Shown one piece after another: positions 52,270-61,679 of a stretch of DNA of 64,000 nt. Position numbers and translations under genes: made by a program. The notes beneath the pieces are model-generated. The model made no database searches. It had not been told where the DNA came from and saw only the letters and a list, made by a program, of their open reading frames with translations. Origin of the DNA: Phytopseudomonas dryadis. Its GTDB lineage: Bacteria; Pseudomonadota; Gammaproteobacteria; Pseudomonadales; Pseudomonadaceae. How positions within the stretch are numbered: position 1 is the stretch's first letter; each line of letters begins with the position of its first letter. The stretch lies in the NCBI RefSeq assembly GCF_004327355.1, contig NZ_QJUM01000017.1:62001-126000 (forward strand). Reading direction: 5' to 3'.

Positions 52270-52458
52270 CCCGTGGATACCGTCTTGATCCCAGGCCAGC
52301 AAGAGCCCGTTCGGAGTCAGGGTTCGCCTGTAGGAGCGTCGACCCCGGCGCGATGCGCGGGCGGCCATGCTGCAAGAACGCGCTATGGCCATGATTCGCC
52401 GCGAGGTCGCGGTTCCCACACGAATGTGGCAATGCTGCACGCTTATGGCTGAATCCCG
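52270..52458 (-). repeat. Composite REPIN (copy D, inverted)
   Basis: Read on the minus strand: head GGGATTCAGCCATAAGCGTG and ATTGCCACATTCGTGTG, core REPIN, tail GAACGGGCTCTTGCTGGCCT and TCAAGACGGTATCCACGGG. The right REP reads GTGGGAACC where GTAGGAGCC is normal. It fills most of the spacer between the LysM gene and the deaminase; no gene seen there. Confidence 0.75.
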
Positions 52459-52535
52459 TGGAGATACCGCACGACCGACATCTGATCTGTGTCGCGACAC
52501 TAGAAGCCCCTATCTCTAGCGCTTGCCGGCTTATC

Positions 52536-53495
<960 letters not shown>

Positions 53496-53552
53496 TTATC
53501 AGGCTTGGTCGTGGTGACAGTGTAACGCCTGCTCAAGCGCTGGGAGAGGCTT

Positions 53553-53760
53553 TAGCAGGCCGTTGAAAAACTACCTGCGTTGCCATCGCGGCGTTAAAAA
53601 CAGGCTCGTGTGCGAGTCCAGGCTAGGCGCCCCCATCAAAATGCTCATTTACAACACGTAAACTCGCGTGCGAGCCCAGTCCGTTTTTCGCCTGTTTTTG
53701 CGGGGCCGCCATCGGTATTGCGCTGGCTGCCTCGCCAACGTTTTTCAACGGCCTGTTAGC
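53553..53760. mobile_element. MITE-like element with GGCCGTTGAAAAAC ends
   Basis: CAGGCCGTTGAAAAACTACC at the left and GTTTTTCAACGGCCTG at the right are inverted over 15 bases. TTAGC occurs just outside both ends and may be a target duplication. Inside is a second inverted pair AAAAACAGGC and GCCTGTTTTT. About 205 bases, non-coding. A relative lies between hisG and hisD, and a half-end after sfsA. Confidence 0.75.
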
Positions 53761-53805
53761 CGCGACAACGGTAGCGATGGATCGCCGCCCGGCCCCTCCC
53801 ACGCT

Positions 53806-54765
53806 TCAGGCCTCGCGTCGATAGGCATAGGTATCGGCGAAGCGCGACAGCAGGTACTCGGCGCTGGTCACCGGCGGGTACTTGGCCGGGTTGTCCGGGC
53901 TGGAACAGTTCGGCAGGCAGTCGATCAGGGTGTCCGGGTGCGGCTCGGCGAAGAACGGCATGGAGTAGCGGTCGACGCCCAGGGGGCTGATCACCCGGTG
54001 CGGCGTGGAGGTGTAACGGTCGTTGCTCCAGCGCGCCATCATGTCGCCGAGGTTGACCACGAAGCTGCCAGGGATCGGCGGTGCGTCGATCCACTGGCCG
54101 TGCACGTCGCGCACCTGCAGGCCGCCGGCCTGGTCCTGGTAGAGCAGGGTGACGCAGCCATAGTCGGTATGGGCGCCGGCGCCTTGCTGGGCGTCGCTGC
54201 TGGCGGTGTGCCGCGGCGGATAATGGATCAGGCGCAGCACGCTGATCGGCTCGACGAAACGCTGGTCGAAGAAGTCCCGCTCGATGCCCAGGGCGATGGT
54301 CATGGCGCGCAGCAGGGTCTTGGCCAGCTCGTGCATATCGGCGTAGTGGCGTTCCATCAGCTCGGCCCAGCCCTGCGGCCGCTCAGGGTGACGATTGGGG
54401 CCGCGCAGCGGCTTGCCGGCCAGTACCTCGGGATGATCGCCGGGCAGGTGCAGGCCCATGTCGAAGGTTTCCTTGAGGTCGCTGGGGCTGGCCGGGTCGA
54501 GCTGTTCGGTGGCGATGGCGCCGTAGCCGCGATGGTGGCTGCTGCGGGTGATATCGATCTTCAGCTTCTCTGCGCTCGGCAGGGCGAAGAAGGTTCGCGC
54601 CGCTTGCAGCAGGGCGTCGATGCGCTCGGCGCCGATGGGGTGGCCGACGATGTAGAAGAAGCCCCATTCGCGGCAGGCCTGGTCGATCTGCATGGCCACG
54701 GCGGGCCAGGCGCTTTCGTCGGCGCTGTACAGGGGGGCGATATCGATGATGGGCAATGTGTTCAT
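53806..54765 (-). CDS. 2-oxoglutarate/Fe(II) oxygenase (IPNS-like)
   Basis: 319-residue oxygenase with the isopenicillin-N-synthase fold: N-terminal DIOX_N part (PIIDIAPLYSADE, GFFYIVGHP) and the 2OG-FeII domain with HTDYGCVTLLYQD, TPHRVISP and the 2OG-binding RYSMPFF. All iron ligands are present. Substrate unknown; position between adenine deaminase and a BMP transporter suggests a purine or pyrimidine-derived substrate. ATG 54765 chosen with GGAGCCTC upstream; the longer frame has no family match. Confidence 0.9.
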   Translation of the reverse strand: MNTLPIIDIAPLYSADESAWPAVAMQIDQACREWGFFYIVGHPIGAERIDALLQAARTFFALPSAEKLKIDITRSSHHRGYGAIATEQLDPASPSDLKETFDMGLHLPGDHPEVLAGKPLRGPNRHPERPQGWAELMERHYADMHELAKTLLRAMTIALGIERDFFDQRFVEPISVLRLIHYPPRHTASSDAQQGAGAHTDYGCVTLLYQDQAGGLQVRDVHGQWIDAPPIPGSFVVNLGDMMARWSNDRYTSTPHRVISPLGVDRYSMPFFAEPHPDTLIDCLPNCSSPDNPAKYPPVTSAEYLLSRFADTYAYRREA

Positions 54766-54960
54766 AGAGGCTCCGGGTGGGGCGGTGCTGCGAGTCTTCT
54801 CGTACCCAGGGCAGCGGAAAAGAGCGCCTCCGGCAATGGGGAGCGCCCTTCTGATGCGGTTCTGCCGGTGGCCGGCAGGGACGGCATCGGTCATTGTGGG
54901 AGTCGTCTCTGCGTCTTCGACGCAGCGCTGTCGCGCAGCAAACAGGTCGATGCCGACCGG

Positions 54961-55012
54961 GTAGGATGGGTGCTAACCCATCAATTGCCGATGGGTTGGC
55001 ACCTACGCGGCC
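54961..55012. repeat. GTAGGATGGGTGCTAACCCATC hairpin
   Basis: GTAGGATGGGTGCTAACCCA, TCAATTGCCGATGGGTTGGC and ACCTACGCGG form a folded palindrome upstream of the BMP gene stop. Closely related to that at 57.74 kb. The remainder of the 277-base spacer holds only the oxygenase promoter region. Confidence 0.65.
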
Positions 55013-55042
55013 CGACCCCTCCCACAGGTTATTGCCGGTTGA

Positions 55043-56113
55043 TCACTTCGGCAGTTCGGCCTTCACGTTTTCCACGTAGTAGTTCATCGACGCCAGTTCG
55101 GCGTTGCTCGCCACCACGCCGGCGGCGATCTTCTCGTTGCCGCTCTGATCCTTGATCGGGCCGGTGAAGGGGTGGAATTCACCGCTGCGGATAGCGGCGA
55201 TGAGCTGCTCGGCTTCGGCCTTGACCGGCGCCGGCACCACGTCGCTGATCGGCAGGTCCACGGTGTCTTCGGCCAGCCCGCCCCAGAAGTCCGCGGGCTG
55301 CCAGCTGCCGTCGATGACCGCCTGCGCCGATTTGATGTAGTGCGGGCCCCAGTCGTTGACGATGGAGGTGAGCACCGCCTTGGGGCCGAAGTGGGCCATG
55401 TCCGAGGCATAGCCGACGGCGTAGATGCCGCGGCGCTCGGCGGTCTGGATCGGCGCCGGGCTGTCGGTGTGCTGGAACATCACGTCCACGCCCTGGTCGA
55501 TCAGCGCGTTGGCGGCGTCGGATTCCTTGCCCGGATCGAACCAGGAGTTGACCCACACCACCTTGATCTCGGTACCGGGGTTGTACTTGTCCAGCGCCAG
55601 CTGGATGGCGTTGATGTCACGGATCACTTCCGGGATGGGGAAGGAGGCGACATAGCCGACCTTCTTGGTCTTGGTCATCTTGGCGGCGAGGAAACCACCG
55701 ACGTAGCGGCCCTCGTAGGAGCGCGACAGGTAGGTGCCGACATTCTTGTCCTGCTTGTAGCCGGTGGCGTGTTCGAAGGTCACCTTGGGAAACTGCTTGG
55801 CCACCTTGATCGTCGGGTTCATGTAGCCGAAGGAGGTGGTGAAGACCAGGTCGTAGCCACCCTTGGCCATGTTGCGGATCACCCGCTCGGCGTCGGCGCC
55901 CTCGGGCACGTTCTCGACATAGCTGGTGGTGACCTTGTCGCCGAGGGTCGCCATCAGTTGCTGGCGCCCTTGTTCATGCTGGTAGGTCCAGCCGTGGTCG
56001 CCGATGGGGCCGATATAGACGAAACCGACCTTGAGCGGGTCGGCGGCGCTGGCGCTCAGGCTGGCGCTGACGGCCATGGCGCAGAGCAGGGTTTTCAGCG
56101 GGCGTATTGGCAT
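55043..56113 (-). CDS. BMP-family ABC transporter substrate-binding protein
   Basis: 356-residue periplasmic binding protein of the BMP/PnrA family, which binds nucleosides or purine bases. Signal peptide MPIRPLKTLLCAMAVSASLS with cleavage near ASAADP. The start of the mature domain is VGFVYIGPIGDHGWTYQHEQ. RBS AAAGGAG precedes the ATG. Cognate permeases and ATPase are found at 57.8-61.5 kb on the same strand, beyond the opposite-strand chaA. Confidence 0.92.
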   Translation of the reverse strand: MPIRPLKTLLCAMAVSASLSASAADPLKVGFVYIGPIGDHGWTYQHEQGRQQLMATLGDKVTTSYVENVPEGADAERVIRNMAKGGYDLVFTTSFGYMNPTIKVAKQFPKVTFEHATGYKQDKNVGTYLSRSYEGRYVGGFLAAKMTKTKKVGYVASFPIPEVIRDINAIQLALDKYNPGTEIKVVWVNSWFDPGKESDAANALIDQGVDVMFQHTDSPAPIQTAERRGIYAVGYASDMAHFGPKAVLTSIVNDWGPHYIKSAQAVIDGSWQPADFWGGLAEDTVDLPISDVVPAPVKAEAEQLIAAIRSGEFHPFTGPIKDQSGNEKIAAGVVASNAELASMNYYVENVKAELPK

Positions 56114-56416
56114 GAACGGGAAACTCCTTTTTATCGGTCGGTCAGGGCTGGGCGGTGACGGCGGCGTGGCGCCAGGCCGTCGCCCCGGGATGAGGCGGCG
56201 GCCCCGCGCTTTGCATGGCGAGAGCTCGAATGCAAAAAACTGACCAACAGGACAACAACACGGACGCGCGGCTTGCGCCGCGGATCGGCCATCGGCGGAC
56301 CCTCGGCTGGTGCACGCGAGCCAGCCGACGCCTCGGCCTGGTGCATTGACGGAATCATTTGCCGCGCGGCGCAGTCGGAGCAGGATCAGAGCACTCCCTC
56401 AGTGGCAGGAATCGCC

Positions 56417-57511
56417 ATGCGCCGCATCTTCGAACAGGAACGTTTTCTGCTGGTGGCCGTGTTGGCCGCGCTCGTCGCCCTGCCGCTGGAGCACTGGCTG
56501 CTGGCCCAGGGCCAGGGTGTGGCGCTGCTGGGCGCCGTGGCGCTGATCGCCGCCATCGTCTGCGCTTCGATGCGCGTGGCCCACCATGCCGAGCAACTCG
56601 CCGAGCGCGTGGGCGACCCCTACGGCACCATGATCCTCACCCTCTCGGCGGTGCTGGTGGAGGTGGTGATCCTGGCGATCATGATGAGCAACCAGGCATC
56701 GCCGACCCTGGTGCGCGACACCATCTATTCGGCGGTGATGCTCGACATCAACGGTATCCTTGGCCTGGCCGCGCTGATGGGTGGGCTCAAGCATGGCGAA
56801 CAGTCCTACAACGACGATTCCGCGCGCAGTTACAGCGTGATGATCCTCACCGCCATGGGCATTTCCATGGTGGTGCCCGAGTTCATTCCCGAGTCGGACT
56901 GGAAGGTCTACTCGCTCTTCACCATCGGCGCCATGCTGGTGCTCTACGCGCTGTTCCTGCGCATGCAGGTCGGGCCGCACAGCTACTTCTTCAGCTACAA
57001 CTACCCGGAGAAGAAGAGCCGCGGCGGCGAAGCCCGGGTGGCCAGCGCGGCGCCGGTCAACGTCGCCTGGTCGGTGGCCGTGCTGGTGTTCGGGGTGGTG
57101 GTCATCGGCGTGCTCGCCGAAGTGATGTCGCAGACCCTGGACGTCGGCCTCGAAGGCAGCGGCGCGCCGCCGGTGCTCACGGCCATCGTGGTGGCGGCGA
57201 TTTCCGCCGCGCCGGAAATCCTCACCGCCTTGCGCGCGGCCCTGGCCAACCGCATGCAATCGGTGGTCAATATCGCCCTCGGCGCCTCGCTGTCGACGGT
57301 GATCCTCACCGTACCGGCGATGGAGGCCATGGCCCTGTACAGCGGCCAGCCGTTCCAGATGGCCATGACCCCGGTGCAGACGGTGATGGTGCTGATCACC
57401 CTGGTGGTCTGCGCGATCAACCTCAACGACGGTCAGACCAACGCCATCGAAGGCATGACCCATTTCGTGCTGTTCGCCACCTTCCTGATGCTGGCCATGC
57501 TCGGCCTGTAG
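56417..57511 (+). CDS. chaA: Calcium/proton antiporter ChaA
   Basis: 364-residue CaCA-family exchanger with about eleven membrane helices. Two characteristic repeats: GTMILTLSAVLVEVVILAIM and the later region AAISAAPEILTALRAALANR. In E. coli ChaA exchanges Ca2+, Na+ or K+ for protons at high pH. ATG 56417 is chosen with AGGAA upstream; a longer frame begins within the 303-base spacer, where I see no other gene. It lies on the strand opposite to the surrounding BMP transporter genes. Confidence 0.92.
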   Translation: MRRIFEQERFLLVAVLAALVALPLEHWLLAQGQGVALLGAVALIAAIVCASMRVAHHAEQLAERVGDPYGTMILTLSAVLVEVVILAIMMSNQASPTLVRDTIYSAVMLDINGILGLAALMGGLKHGEQSYNDDSARSYSVMILTAMGISMVVPEFIPESDWKVYSLFTIGAMLVLYALFLRMQVGPHSYFFSYNYPEKKSRGGEARVASAAPVNVAWSVAVLVFGVVVIGVLAEVMSQTLDVGLEGSGAPPVLTAIVVAAISAAPEILTALRAALANRMQSVVNIALGASLSTVILTVPAMEAMALYSGQPFQMAMTPVQTVMVLITLVVCAINLNDGQTNAIEGMTHFVLFATFLMLAMLGL

Positions 57512-57524
57512 CGGCGGTGGCGCC

Positions 57525-57662
57525 TGCCGCCTGCCGTTCGCTACCTGGCAGGCCTATGCCCTGAGCCAGGGGGCGCTGATCGCGGTATTCCCGTTCTTCG
57601 ATCTGGCCGGGTGCGTGGCGCCGCTGTGGCCACTGAGATCGCAACAGCCGGGTCGCGGCTAA
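57525..57662 (+). pseudogene. Possible 3' remnant of a lost gene
   Basis: In the frame reading LPFATWQAYALSQGALIAVF then PFFDLAGCVAPLWPL the codons are GC3-rich and hydrophobic like a membrane-protein end, up to a TAA at 57660-57662. There is no start or upstream body, because chaA occupies the space in another frame. It may be the tail of a gene deleted when chaA came to lie here, or chance. Confidence 0.25.
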
Positions 57663-57733
57663 AGCCCCTCTCATCAAATATCAGGTAAACCGTTGATTTA
57701 TATTATTTTAAAAAGCCAAGGAAGGGGCGGGCC

Positions 57734-57786
57734 GCGTAGGATGGGTGCCAACCCATCGGCAATTGATGGGTTTCACCCATCCTACG
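57734..57786. repeat. GTAGGATGGGTG hairpin repeat
   Basis: CGTAGGATGGGTGCCAACCC, ATCGGCAATTGATGGG and TTTCACCCATCCTACG form a long folded palindrome downstream of the permease gene. Just before it, 57680-57716 is strikingly AT-rich (TTTATATTATTTTAAAAAG). The rest of the spacer holds only the remnant. Confidence 0.7.
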
Positions 57787-57839
57787 ACCTGAATGGGGCA
57801 TTCCTATAGCCGATGAACTGATGCCGCGACCAGGGATGG

Positions 57840-58766
57840 TCAATGCCCCGGCTGCCAGGGCTTGCCCAGCGACACCGGCGCATACAGGCGGGTCTTGAGG
57901 GCATCGCGCGACAGCAGCACCAGCACCACGATGGTGGCCACATAAGGCAGCATCGCCAGCAGGTTGGACGGCACCGCCAGGCCGACGCCCTGGGCCACCA
58001 GGTGGAGGATGCTGGCCAGGCCGAACAGCCAGGCGCCGAGCAGTACGCGGCCGACGCGCCAGCTGGCGAACACCACCAGGGCCAGGGCGATCCAGCCGCG
58101 TCCGGCGGTCATGTTCTCGGCCCACATCGGCGTGTAGGCCAGCGACAGGTAGCCGCCCGCCAGCCCGGCCATGGCGCCGCCGAACAGCACCGCCAGGGTG
58201 CGTACGCGCAAGACCGGCAGGCCCATGGCGCTGGCGGCGTCGGGGTTCTCCCCGACCGCCTGGATGATCAGGCCGATACGGCTTTTCAGCAGCACCCAGG
58301 CCACCAGCGCGAACAGGGCGAAGGACAGGTAGACCAGCACGTCCTGGGCGAACAGCATGCGGCCGATCAGGGGAATGTCAGCGAGCAGGGGCAGGGCGAT
58401 GGGCTCGAAGCCGACCAGGGGCTTGCCGACCCAGGCCGCGCCGATGAACGACGACAGACCGACGCCGAAGATGGTCAGGGCCAGGCCGGTGGCCACCTGG
58501 TTGGCGTTGAAGCCCAGCGCCACCGCGGCGAACAGCAGTGCCAGCAGCATGCCGGCGGCCATGGCCAGCAGCACGCCGAGCCACAGGCTGCCGGTGGACA
58601 GGGCGACGATGAAGCCGATCACCGCGCCGAACAGCATCATGCCTTCCTGGCCGAGGTTGAGCACGCCGCTCTTCTCGCACACCAGCTCGCCCAGGGCCAC
58701 CAGTAGCAGCGGCGTGCCGGTGCGCACCATGGCGTAGAAGATATTGGTCAGCAGGTCGATATCCAT
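57840..58766 (-). CDS. Nucleoside/BMP-type ABC permease, NupQ-like
   Basis: 308-residue branched-chain-type permease with about eight to ten membrane helices. Conserved EKSGVLNLGQEGMMLFGAVI at residues 34-53 and AVGENPDAASAMGLPVLRVR near 185 are typical of YufQ/NupQ. It pairs with the permease upstream and the double-domain ATPase. ATG 58766 is chosen; a TTG nine bases earlier is in frame. RBS and spacer lie inside a repeat arm (copy h). Confidence 0.9.
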   Translation of the reverse strand: MDIDLLTNIFYAMVRTGTPLLLVALGELVCEKSGVLNLGQEGMMLFGAVIGFIVALSTGSLWLGVLLAMAAGMLLALLFAAVALGFNANQVATGLALTIFGVGLSSFIGAAWVGKPLVGFEPIALPLLADIPLIGRMLFAQDVLVYLSFALFALVAWVLLKSRIGLIIQAVGENPDAASAMGLPVLRVRTLAVLFGGAMAGLAGGYLSLAYTPMWAENMTAGRGWIALALVVFASWRVGRVLLGAWLFGLASILHLVAQGVGLAVPSNLLAMLPYVATIVVLVLLSRDALKTRLYAPVSLGKPWQPGH

Positions 58767-58769
58767 GAG

Positions 58770-58868
58770 CGTCAAGCCTCAAGCCGCAAGCGACAAGTAA
58801 AAAGCGAAGGGGTAAGGATCATGCGGCGGACTCCTGCTTGCGGCTTGTGGCTTGCAGCTTGAGGCTCC
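58770..58868. repeat. CTCAAGCCGCAAGC-family inverted repeat (copy h)
   Basis: The left arm CGTCAAGCCTCAAGCCGCAA is mirrored by CTTGCGGCTTGTGGCTTGCA and GCTTGAGGCTCC. The right arm lies inside the 3' end of the upstream permease gene and encodes its last residues; the left arm holds the RBS of the downstream permease gene. Confidence 0.8.
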
Positions 58869-59922
58869 GCGCGAAGCGCGGCCGATAAAGGATCAACACA
58901 TCGCAGGCCAGCAGGAAGAACAGCATCATCCCCTGGAACAGCTGGGTGATCGCCTGCGGCAGGTTCATGTTCATCTGCGCGTTCTCCCCGCCCAGGTAGA
59001 GCAACGCCATCAGCAGGCTGGCGGCTAGGATGCCGAGCGGGTTGAGGCGGCCGAGGAAGGCCACGGTGATCGCCGCATAGCCATAGCCGGGCGAGACCTG
59101 CGGCACCAACTGGCCGATCGGCCCGGCCACTTCGCCGACCCCGGCCAGGCCGGCCAGGGCGCCGCTCAGCAGCAGGGCGAACCAGACCAGGCGTTTCTCG
59201 CGAAAGCCGACGAAGCCGGCGGCGCGGCGGTCCAGGCCGAGCACCTTGATCTGGAAACCGAGAAAGCTGCGTTGCAACAGTACCCACACCGCCACCAGGG
59301 CCAGCAGCGCCAGGTACAGGCCGGCGTGCAGGCGGCCCTCTTCGTCCACCAGCGGCAGGCGGCTGGCATCGCCGAACATCGCCGACTCGGGGAAGTTGAA
59401 GCCGGCCGGGTCCTTCAGCGGGCCGTGGACGAAGAACAGCAGCAGGTTCAGGGCGATGTAGTTGAGCATGATGCTGGTGAGGATTTCGTTGGCATTGAAA
59501 CGCGTGCGCAGCCAGGCCGTGATGCCGGCCCACGCCGCGCCGGCGGCGATGCCGGCGAGCACCACCCAGACCAGCGCCCAGCGGCTTTCCCAGTCGATCA
59601 GTTGCAGGGCCATGGCGCTACCGGCTAGCGCGCCGATCAGCAACTGGCCCTCGGCGCCGATGTTCCAGATGCGTGCCTGGTAGGCCACCGCCAGGCCCAG
59701 GGCGCAGAGCAGGATCGGCAGGGCCTTGACCAGCAATTCGGAAATGCCGTACCAGTCGCTGACCGGGGCGATCAGCAGGGTGTGCAAGGTTGCCAGCGGC
59801 GCATGGCCGAGGGCGAGAAACAGCAGCGAACCGCTGAGCAGGGTCAGGGCCGCGGCCAGCAGCGGCGACAACCAGAGCATGGCGCGCGATGGCTGGCCAC
59901 GGGATTGCAGGGATAGCAGCAT
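58819..59922 (-). CDS. Nucleoside/BMP-type ABC permease, NupP-like
   Basis: 367-residue permease with about nine membrane helices; IWNIGAEGQLLIGALAGSAM and the coupling segment GLDRRAAGFVGFREKRL are typical of YufP/NupP. The natural end is probably near LYRPRFARSL; the final KLQATSRKQESAA is encoded by a repeat arm. It starts 12 bases after the ATPase stop. Confidence 0.9.
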   Translation of the reverse strand: MLLSLQSRGQPSRAMLWLSPLLAAALTLLSGSLLFLALGHAPLATLHTLLIAPVSDWYGISELLVKALPILLCALGLAVAYQARIWNIGAEGQLLIGALAGSAMALQLIDWESRWALVWVVLAGIAAGAAWAGITAWLRTRFNANEILTSIMLNYIALNLLLFFVHGPLKDPAGFNFPESAMFGDASRLPLVDEEGRLHAGLYLALLALVAVWVLLQRSFLGFQIKVLGLDRRAAGFVGFREKRLVWFALLLSGALAGLAGVGEVAGPIGQLVPQVSPGYGYAAITVAFLGRLNPLGILAASLLMALLYLGGENAQMNMNLPQAITQLFQGMMLFFLLACDVLILYRPRFARSLKLQATSRKQESAA

Positions 59923-59934
59923 GAGAAGCTCCGG

Positions 59935-61503
59935 TCAGTGCGCTGCGCTGGCGGTCTGCGCGGGGTGGATGTCAGGCGAAGGTTCGAACTGGCCGGCCAT
60001 CCAGCGGCCCACGTCGATGGGGGTTATCGCTGTGGTTTCGCGCAGCGGCGACAACCGGCCGCTGCACAGGGCGCCGATGCGGTCGCTGATCTGGAACAGC
60101 TCGTCGAGGTCTTCGGAGATCACCAGGATCGCCGCGCCGGCATCACGCAGGGCGATCAGCGCGCGGTGGATGGCCGCTGCCGCGCCGACGTCCACCCCCC
60201 AGGTCGGGTGCGCCGCCACCAGCAGTTTCGGTTGCTGCAGGATCTCGCGGCCGAGGATGAATTTCTGCAGGTTGCCGCCGGACAGGCTGCGCGCCGCCGT
60301 GGCGGCGCCCGGGGTTTTCACGGCGAAGCGCTGGATGATCGCCTCGGTCAGTTGCAGCACCCTGGCGCGTCTGATCAGGCCCTTGTTCAGCAGCCCCTGC
60401 TGAAAGGCGGTGAGCAGGGCGTTGTCGCTCAGGCTCATGTCCGGCACCGCGCCGTGGCCCAGGCGCTCGGCGGGGACGAAGGCCAGGCCGAGCCGGCGCC
60501 GGGCGTCCGGGTACAGGTTGGCCAGCGGCTGGCCGTCGAGGCTGATGCGTTCGCGTTCGCCACGGGGCAGGCGTGCTTCGCCACTGAGCAGTGCCAGCAA
60601 CTCGTCCTGGCCGTTGCCGGCGACGCCGGCCAGGCCGACGATTTCGCCGCTGCGTACTTCCAGGCGCAGGTTGCTCAGGGAGGTGCCGAACGGGTCGGCG
60701 TTGCGCCAGCTCAGGTCGTCGACGCGCAAGCGCGTCCGTGCGCCGCTGACCTTCGGGTACTGGGCGTGCAGGCCTTCGGCGGCGCCGATCATCAGGCGCG
60801 CCAGTTGCAGGTCCGAACACTCGGCCGGCCGGCAGTGCCCCGACACCCGGCCCGCGCGCAGCACCGTGGCGCTGTGACAGAGCGCGCGCACTTCGCCGAG
60901 CTTGTGGCTGATGAACAGGATGCTGCAGCCCTCGGCGGCCAGGCGGCGCAGGGTAACGAACAACTCGTCGGCTTCCTGCGGGGTGAGCACCGAGGTCGGT
61001 TCGTCGAGGATCAGCAGCTTGATGTCCTGCATCAGGCAACGCACGATCTCCACCCGCTGGCGTTCGCCGATGGACAGGCCGTGCACCAGGCGCTGCGGCT
61101 CCAGGGGCATGCCGTAGCGCTGCGAGACCTCGCGGATGCGCGGTTCGAGCTGGTGTGGCGTACCGGCCTCACGGCCCATGGCCAGGGCGATGTTCTGCGC
61201 CACGCTGAGGGTTTCGAACAGCGAGAAGTGCTGGAACACCATGCCGATGCCCAGGCGGCGCGCCATGGCCGGATCGCGCATGCGCACGACCTGGCCCTGC
61301 CAGCGGATCTCGCCCTCGTCGGCCTGGGTGATGCCATAGATGATCTTCATCAGCGTGCTCTTGCCGGCGCCGTTCTCCCCGAGCAGGGCACGGATCTCGC
61401 CGGGTTCGATGCTCAGATCGACCCGGTCGTTGGCCAGGCAGCCGGGGTAGCGCTTGCTGATGCCGTGCAACTGCAGGCGTGGGGACGGGGAAGAGCTGGG
61501 CAT
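59935..61503 (-). CDS. Nucleoside/BMP-type ABC ATPase (two domains), NupO-like
   Basis: 522-residue protein with two ABC domains. Domain 1 (about 8-240) has Walker A GENGAGKST, signature LSIGERQRVEIVR and LILDEPTSVLTPQE. Domain 2 (about 255-510) has a degenerate P-loop GVAGNGQDEL, LSGGNLQKFILGREI and LLVAAHPTWGVD. This one-good, one-degenerate pattern is typical of sugar/nucleoside importers. First gene of the ATPase-permease-permease run; ATG 61503 chosen. Confidence 0.92.
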   Translation of the reverse strand: MPSSSPSPRLQLHGISKRYPGCLANDRVDLSIEPGEIRALLGENGAGKSTLMKIIYGITQADEGEIRWQGQVVRMRDPAMARRLGIGMVFQHFSLFETLSVAQNIALAMGREAGTPHQLEPRIREVSQRYGMPLEPQRLVHGLSIGERQRVEIVRCLMQDIKLLILDEPTSVLTPQEADELFVTLRRLAAEGCSILFISHKLGEVRALCHSATVLRAGRVSGHCRPAECSDLQLARLMIGAAEGLHAQYPKVSGARTRLRVDDLSWRNADPFGTSLSNLRLEVRSGEIVGLAGVAGNGQDELLALLSGEARLPRGERERISLDGQPLANLYPDARRRLGLAFVPAERLGHGAVPDMSLSDNALLTAFQQGLLNKGLIRRARVLQLTEAIIQRFAVKTPGAATAARSLSGGNLQKFILGREILQQPKLLVAAHPTWGVDVGAAAAIHRALIALRDAGAAILVISEDLDELFQISDRIGALCSGRLSPLRETTAITPIDVGRWMAGQFEPSPDIHPAQTASAAH

Positions 61504-61679
61504 GGGCACGACTCGCAATGAGGTGGCACTGCCTGTAGCAAAAACCTGGCCAGAGAGTCAGGAAGTGCGCGGGCAACGGTTGCCGAGCGGGCGCGGCGGA
61601 TAAAGGCGAGGTATCTGCGTCGTTGTGGTGCGGGGGCGCACGCAATGGGGGCGCCTGGAACGCAGGGGCCTGTCGCCTC

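Noticed and set aside
56114..56416. A purine riboswitch upstream of the BMP binding-protein gene
   Set aside because: I found no conserved purine-aptamer loops; the spacer is GC-rich and without the expected three-way junction.
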